From the NCBI GenBank assembly GCA_946545675.1, contig CAMNNR010000010.1, forward strand, positions 1 through 17,069: a stretch of 17,069 bases of DNA. Reading direction: 5' to 3'. Made by a program: the position numbers and the translations under genes. This DNA is from an uncultured Thermoplasmata archaeon (GTDB taxonomy: Archaea; Thermoplasmatota; Thermoplasmata; Methanomassiliicoccales; Methanomethylophilaceae). The notes under the pieces were generated by a model. The model saw only the letters and a list, made by a program, of their open reading frames with translations, ran no database searches and had not been told where the DNA came from. This document shows, in pieces, positions 13,815-17,069 of this stretch. Positions within the stretch are counted from its first letter, which is position 1, and every line of letters starts with the position of its first letter.

Positions 13815-15083
13815 ATGGAACAGGCGGGTACTTTTCCACAGCAGAAACCCTACGCGGAGGTGGAACTCGATGCGAACAGCCGCTTCCTTTACAAGCTGTT
13901 CAGAAGGTACTACCGCGGTTTCAAACCCGATATGCCCGACCGTTTCACCAAGAAGGAATACGGGTTCATACCCTTCGGTAAGACTATGCAGAGGCACATC
14001 GCCTTCGGGAGTCAGGATGACCTCAAAACCTTCATGGTATCCAAAGTACCAGCACACAGTTATTACTCCACCGCGTACTACCGCCATCCCGCCCGCCCGC
14101 TGATGGAGGAGAAGGAGTGGATGGGTGCCGAGCTCATCTTCGATCTCGACGCAGACCACCTGGCCGGAGCGGAGGAGATGACCTATTCCCAGATGATGGT
14201 GCAGATCCGCAAGGAGATGATCTCCCTGGTGGACGATTTCCTCTATTCGGACCTGGGTTTCAGCGAGAAACAGGTGCACATCTGCTTCTCGGGAGGAAGG
14301 GGTTACCACGCCCACATCCGTTCCAACGACATCTACACCCTGGGCACCAACGAGAGGAGGGAGCTGGTTGACTACGTCTCGTGCATGGGCCTCAACCTCG
14401 ACGAGGTCTTCAAGATCAAGACCGATGTCATAGGTGCCAGCACCATGTCGAACGGTATGATCCGTTCCAATGTCCGCAACTTCAGGACCATTCCCTCCGC
14501 TGAGGAAGGGGGATGGATGAGGAAGATGCGCGAAGCGCTGAAACTCATATGCAAGAACATGGCGGAGGAGGACCCCAAGAGGATCAAGGCCCTCTACCCC
14601 TCGGTGAATTCCGGTGTCCAGACACTGGAAAAGCTCAGCGCCCATCTGCGCGCCTGCACGGACACCATGTTCCGCAACAACAGCATGGCGGTCCTGAGCA
14701 CTAACGAACAGGACATCCTCATGAAGGCGATGGGGGATGTCGCCCCCACCCTTTCGAGCGAGGTCGATAAGCCTGTCACCCCCGATATCAAAAGGTTAAT
14801 ACGTCTGCCTGGGTCATTGCACGGGAAGACCGGGTTAAAAGTATGTCACATCACCCGTCAGGAACTGACCGATTATGATCCGCTGCAGTTTGCTGTCCCC
14901 GACTGCTACACGGACGAAAGCGTGAAGGTGACCATGCGCAAGGACATGTCCCTCTACATGCTGGGCGAGGAGATGTCTCTCAAGGGTGAGACCGAAGTGC
15001 CCGAATATGCGGCGGCCTTCCTGATAGGCAGGAAATACGCGAGTTACGGTTGGGCCTCCGAGAGAAAAGACAAACTTTTCTGA
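13815..15083 (+). CDS. priS: DNA primase small (catalytic) subunit PriS
   Basis: This is the archaeo-eukaryotic primase catalytic subunit, which makes the RNA/DNA primers for replication together with PriL. The catalytic D110-x-D112 is in ELIFDLDADHL. The nucleotide-binding 'CFSGGRGYHAHI' spans 157-168 with S159, R162 and H165, and the conserved 'KPVTPDIKRLIRLPGSLHG' (319-337) contains the basic substrate-binding RLIRLPGS segment; D318 is the likely third acidic residue. At 422 residues it is at the long end for the family. The ATG is about 27 bp from the shared TATA element. No PriL gene lies in the window. A short inverted repeat (15063-15069 with 15075-15081) overlaps the stop codon. Confidence 0.96.
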   Translation: MEQAGTFPQQKPYAEVELDANSRFLYKLFRRYYRGFKPDMPDRFTKKEYGFIPFGKTMQRHIAFGSQDDLKTFMVSKVPAHSYYSTAYYRHPARPLMEEKEWMGAELIFDLDADHLAGAEEMTYSQMMVQIRKEMISLVDDFLYSDLGFSEKQVHICFSGGRGYHAHIRSNDIYTLGTNERRELVDYVSCMGLNLDEVFKIKTDVIGASTMSNGMIRSNVRNFRTIPSAEEGGWMRKMREALKLICKNMAEEDPKRIKALYPSVNSGVQTLEKLSAHLRACTDTMFRNNSMAVLSTNEQDILMKAMGDVAPTLSSEVDKPVTPDIKRLIRLPGSLHGKTGLKVCHITRQELTDYDPLQFAVPDCYTDESVKVTMRKDMSLYMLGEEMSLKGETEVPEYAAAFLIGRKYASYGWASERKDKLF

Positions 15084-15111
15084 CTGGCCATACCCTCTCT
15101 TCCACCCTAAC

Positions 15112-15130
15112 CTTTATTTATATAATAAAG
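15112..15130 (+). promoter_or_regulatory. AT-rich promoter of the rpl18a-pfdA-ftsY operon
   Basis: CTTTATT, TATAT, AATAAAG form a perfect 7-bp inverted repeat around a TATA core centred about 33 bp before the rpl18a ATG. Transcription should start near 15147, leaving a leader of about 7 nt. The dyad could orient TBP on either strand or mark a regulator site. Confidence 0.5.
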
Positions 15131-15153
15131 CTAGACCCCGCCTAGGTATATCT

Positions 15154-15378
15154 ATGAAGGCATTCCTTGTTACCGGTCACTTCGCTGACCCCAGGAAAGA
15201 GCAGCCCTTCTCCATCGAGATGGCTGCAGAAGATGAAGCAGCAGTCAGGGAGAAAGCACTCTCCACCATCGGATCCAAGCACAAGATGAAGAGATGGCAG
15301 ATCACCATCACCGACATCAAAGAGATTCCCGCCGACCAGGTCGAGAACCACGTTGTGAAATACCAGATCGGTGCATGA
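15154..15378 (+). CDS. rpl18a: Large-subunit ribosomal protein L18Ae (L20a/LX)
   Basis: The 74-residue product is the short archaeal form of eukaryotic L18a, also called LX or L20a. It starts 'FLVTGHF', has the acidic 'AEDEAAVREKAL' helix and the diagnostic 'IGSKHKMKRWQITI' (39-52), then 'DIKEI'. The protein belongs to the large subunit. It heads a conserved archaeal order, rpl18a, prefoldin alpha, ftsY, and its stop is one base before the prefoldin ATG. Size is normal. Confidence 0.95.
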   Translation: MKAFLVTGHFADPRKEQPFSIEMAAEDEAAVREKALSTIGSKHKMKRWQITITDIKEIPADQVENHVVKYQIGA

Positions 15379-15379
15379 A

Positions 15380-15808
15380 ATGAACGACGAGGAACTCCGC
15401 CAGGCGATGCAGGCACTCGAGAGCTATCAGCAGCAGCTCGAGAGCGTGGAGCGCCAGGCAAGGCTTCTGCAGAACACCAGGGACGAGGCCACCAGAGCCA
15501 GCAGGACAATCCAGGCTCTGATGGATGCGAAACCCGGTGACGAACTGCTGGTGCCCATCGGTTCCTCCTGTCTCATCACCGTGAACGTGTCCGAGAAGAA
15601 GAAAGCTGTCATAGGCGTCGGGAGCAAGGTCTCCGTCGAGAAAGACCTCCCCGACGCACTCGAAACCCTCGAGACCACCACCAAAGAGCTCAACGAGGCC
15701 ATCCAGAAGACCATCGGAGCCATGCGTGAAATCCAGGGTTACGTGGAACAGCTCACCAACGCCGTACAGAGCGAATACAGCGCCAGAAGGCAGCAGCAGG
15801 CGCAGTGA
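15380..15808 (+). CDS. pfdA: Prefoldin subunit alpha
   Basis: From the ATG at 15380 the product is 142 residues. Two long coiled-coil helices (about 2-46 and 93-139) flank a beta-hairpin region 'ELLVPIGSSCLITVNV' and 'KAVIGVGSKVSVEKDL', the prefoldin alpha layout. Hexameric prefoldin captures unfolded proteins for the thermosome. The frame also permits a GTG at 15371 inside the rpl18a gene; the ATG one base after its stop is more likely. The C terminus is Gln-rich ('RRQQQAQ'). Confidence 0.94.
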   Translation: MNDEELRQAMQALESYQQQLESVERQARLLQNTRDEATRASRTIQALMDAKPGDELLVPIGSSCLITVNVSEKKKAVIGVGSKVSVEKDLPDALETLETTTKELNEAIQKTIGAMREIQGYVEQLTNAVQSEYSARRQQQAQ

Positions 15809-15813
15809 AGGAC

Positions 15814-16980
15814 ATGTTCGATTCACTCAAGTCGAAACTGAAAGGCCTTTTCAAGAAAGGAAAAGACCTCAACTCCGAGGCAATCTACGAAGACGAGCCG
15901 AAGACACCGGAACCTCAGCCTGAGGTGCCGGCAGTCGAGCCTGTACCCGCAGCGGAGACAGTTCCGGAAAAGACAGTGGATCAGCCGAAACCCCAATCGG
16001 AACCGGTTCCCGAGCCCAAAAAGGCAGCCCAGCCTGAGGTGCCTGCGGCCGAGACCAAGACTGCAGCCAAACCCGTGAAGGGAAAGGACAAGAGATCCAA
16101 CGAGATGCTCAAACAGTCCTTCCTCTCCAAGAAGATCAAGGACGACGCACTCGACGACCTTCTGGACGAACTCGAGGTAACCCTCCTGGAGTCCGACGTC
16201 GCCTATCCTGTCGTACAGGAGATCATCCTCGGAGTCCGCGAGAATCTCGCAGGCAAGAAGTACAGCAGGGAGTACTCCCTCGAGGAGATCGTCGAACTCG
16301 CTGTGAAAGAAGCGGTCTCAGACGTCCTCCAGATCAACGTTTTCGATTTCGATAAGTGGCTCTCCGAGCAGAAGAAGCCCACCGTGGTCATGTTCATCGG
16401 CATCAACGGTACCGGCAAGACCACCGCCATCGCAAAGATCGCCAACAGGCTCAAACAGCAGGAGAAAAGCGTCGTGCTCGCGGCCTGCGATACGTTCAGG
16501 GCAGGTGCCATCGAGCAGCTCACCATCCACGCAGACAAGCTCAACGTGAAGATCGTGAAATCCGTTCAGGACGCGGACCCCGCTTCCGTCGCATACGATG
16601 CCATCGAACATGCCCGCTCCAAGATGAAGGACGTCGTTCTCATCGACACCGCGGGAAGGATGCAGACCAACAACAACCTCATCGCAGAGATGAAGAAGAT
16701 TGTCAAGGTCGCAAAACCCGACCTGAAGATATTCGTCGGCGACTCCCTCGCAGGCAACGATGCCGTCGAGCAGGCGAAGGTTTTCGACGAGGCCGTAGGA
16801 ATCGATGCCATCATCCTCACTAAGATTGACACCGATGCAAAAGGCGGTGCCGCCCTTTCCATTGCCAAGACCATCGGCAAACCCATCGCATTCGTGTGCA
16901 ACGGACAGGAGTACGAGGACATCGAGAAGTTCGATGCAGACTGGATGCTCGAGAGACTTTTTGACCAGGTCGAAGCTTGA
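15814..16980 (+). CDS. ftsY: Signal recognition particle receptor FtsY
   Basis: The 388-residue GTPase receives SRP-ribosome complexes at the membrane. After a basic amphipathic start 'MFDSLKSKLKGLFKK', likely the lipid-binding helix, comes a Pro/Glu-rich linker (about 26-93), then the NG domain. Motifs are G1 GINGTGKTT (196-204), DTFRAGA (226-232), G3 DTAGR (278-282), G4 TKID (336-339) and 'DAKGGAALS'. The frame also has a GTG at 15805 overlapping the prefoldin stop as GTGA. I prefer the ATG because it gives the usual FtsY N terminus, but the GTG would add only three residues. Last gene of the operon. Confidence 0.96.
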   Translation: MFDSLKSKLKGLFKKGKDLNSEAIYEDEPKTPEPQPEVPAVEPVPAAETVPEKTVDQPKPQSEPVPEPKKAAQPEVPAAETKTAAKPVKGKDKRSNEMLKQSFLSKKIKDDALDDLLDELEVTLLESDVAYPVVQEIILGVRENLAGKKYSREYSLEEIVELAVKEAVSDVLQINVFDFDKWLSEQKKPTVVMFIGINGTGKTTAIAKIANRLKQQEKSVVLAACDTFRAGAIEQLTIHADKLNVKIVKSVQDADPASVAYDAIEHARSKMKDVVLIDTAGRMQTNNNLIAEMKKIVKVAKPDLKIFVGDSLAGNDAVEQAKVFDEAVGIDAIILTKIDTDAKGGAALSIAKTIGKPIAFVCNGQEYEDIEKFDADWMLERLFDQVEA

Positions 16981-17069
16981 AAGTTCTTGTCAATTTCGAT
17001 GTCAAACTGATATTAGTTTCGAATCGGATCAAGGCATACACCAAAAATCGCAGTCTAACTATTTACCCC

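Noticed and set aside
17014..17028. tRNA T-loop-like TTTCGAATC near the window end
   Set aside because: The flanking five bases do not pair as a T-stem, and no other tRNA arms are present in the last 89 bases, where I see no feature.
1..17069. CRISPR arrays, insertion sequences, integrase sites
   Set aside because: No regularly spaced repeats, transposase genes or terminal inverted repeats were seen.

Overview
This 17 kb window comes from an archaeal chromosome with ordinary housekeeping content. It carries MCM helicase, the small primase subunit (PriS), NMD3, Tsr3, ribosomal protein L18a, prefoldin alpha, a two-subunit class I fumarase, an Lhr-type helicase, HtpX and FtsY. The G+C-rich codons, TATA-type promoters, GGTGA-type ribosome binding sites and a hexulose-phosphate synthase fused to an RraA-like domain point to a euryarchaeon. 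Methanomassiliicoccales or a related Thermoplasmata lineage is my best guess. It is supported by stop-codon use: 16 of 17 complete genes end in TGA, one in TAA and none in TAG, as expected of a lineage that reads amber as pyrrolysine. The lineage is inference, since no rRNA or methanogenesis gene is present.

Layout. (1) Positions 1-2090 (minus) hold the first 696 codons of an Lhr-type helicase, cut by the window edge. Divergent from it, at 2259-3107 (plus), is a membrane-anchored surface protein with beta-sandwich-like repeats. (2) Positions 3109-8230 (minus) are one tightly packed six-gene run: small winged-helix-like protein, MCM, DUF424, NMD3, fumarase alpha, fumarase beta. Junctions are 4-nt overlaps or 3-4 nt gaps, with one promoter near 8260. 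(3) Positions 8365-9392 (minus) hold Tsr3 preceded by an overlapping low-molecular-weight phosphatase-like protein that has lost its catalytic Cys and Arg. (4) Positions 9393-9844 lack a protein gene but hold RNA: a textbook C/D box guide sRNA at 9478-9546 with its own TATA box, then about 190 nt with long-range complementarity that looks like an undescribed structured RNA. (5) Positions 9845-11137 (plus) encode the hexulose-phosphate synthase/RraA fusion. It converges on a TatD-like, metallo-beta-lactamase, HtpX operon (13764 to 11167, minus) through a shared hairpin. (6) Positions 13815-15083 (plus) encode PriS, divergent from the TatD-like gene around one palindromic TATA element. (7) Positions 15154-16980 (plus) are the rpl18a-pfdA-ftsY operon.

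How it works together. Replication (MCM, PriS), ribosome assembly and modification (NMD3, Tsr3, C/D sRNA, L18a) and protein folding/targeting (prefoldin, FtsY, HtpX) dominate. Fumarase rides at the end of the MCM/NMD3 operon. First genes of transcripts often have a TATA-like box 24-30 bp before the start codon, which implies leaderless mRNAs; internal genes rely on Shine-Dalgarno sites or stop/start overlaps. The most interesting items are the C/D sRNA, whose guide predicts methylation of 16S C1402, the unexplained structured region beside it, and the degenerate phosphatase coupled to tsr3.
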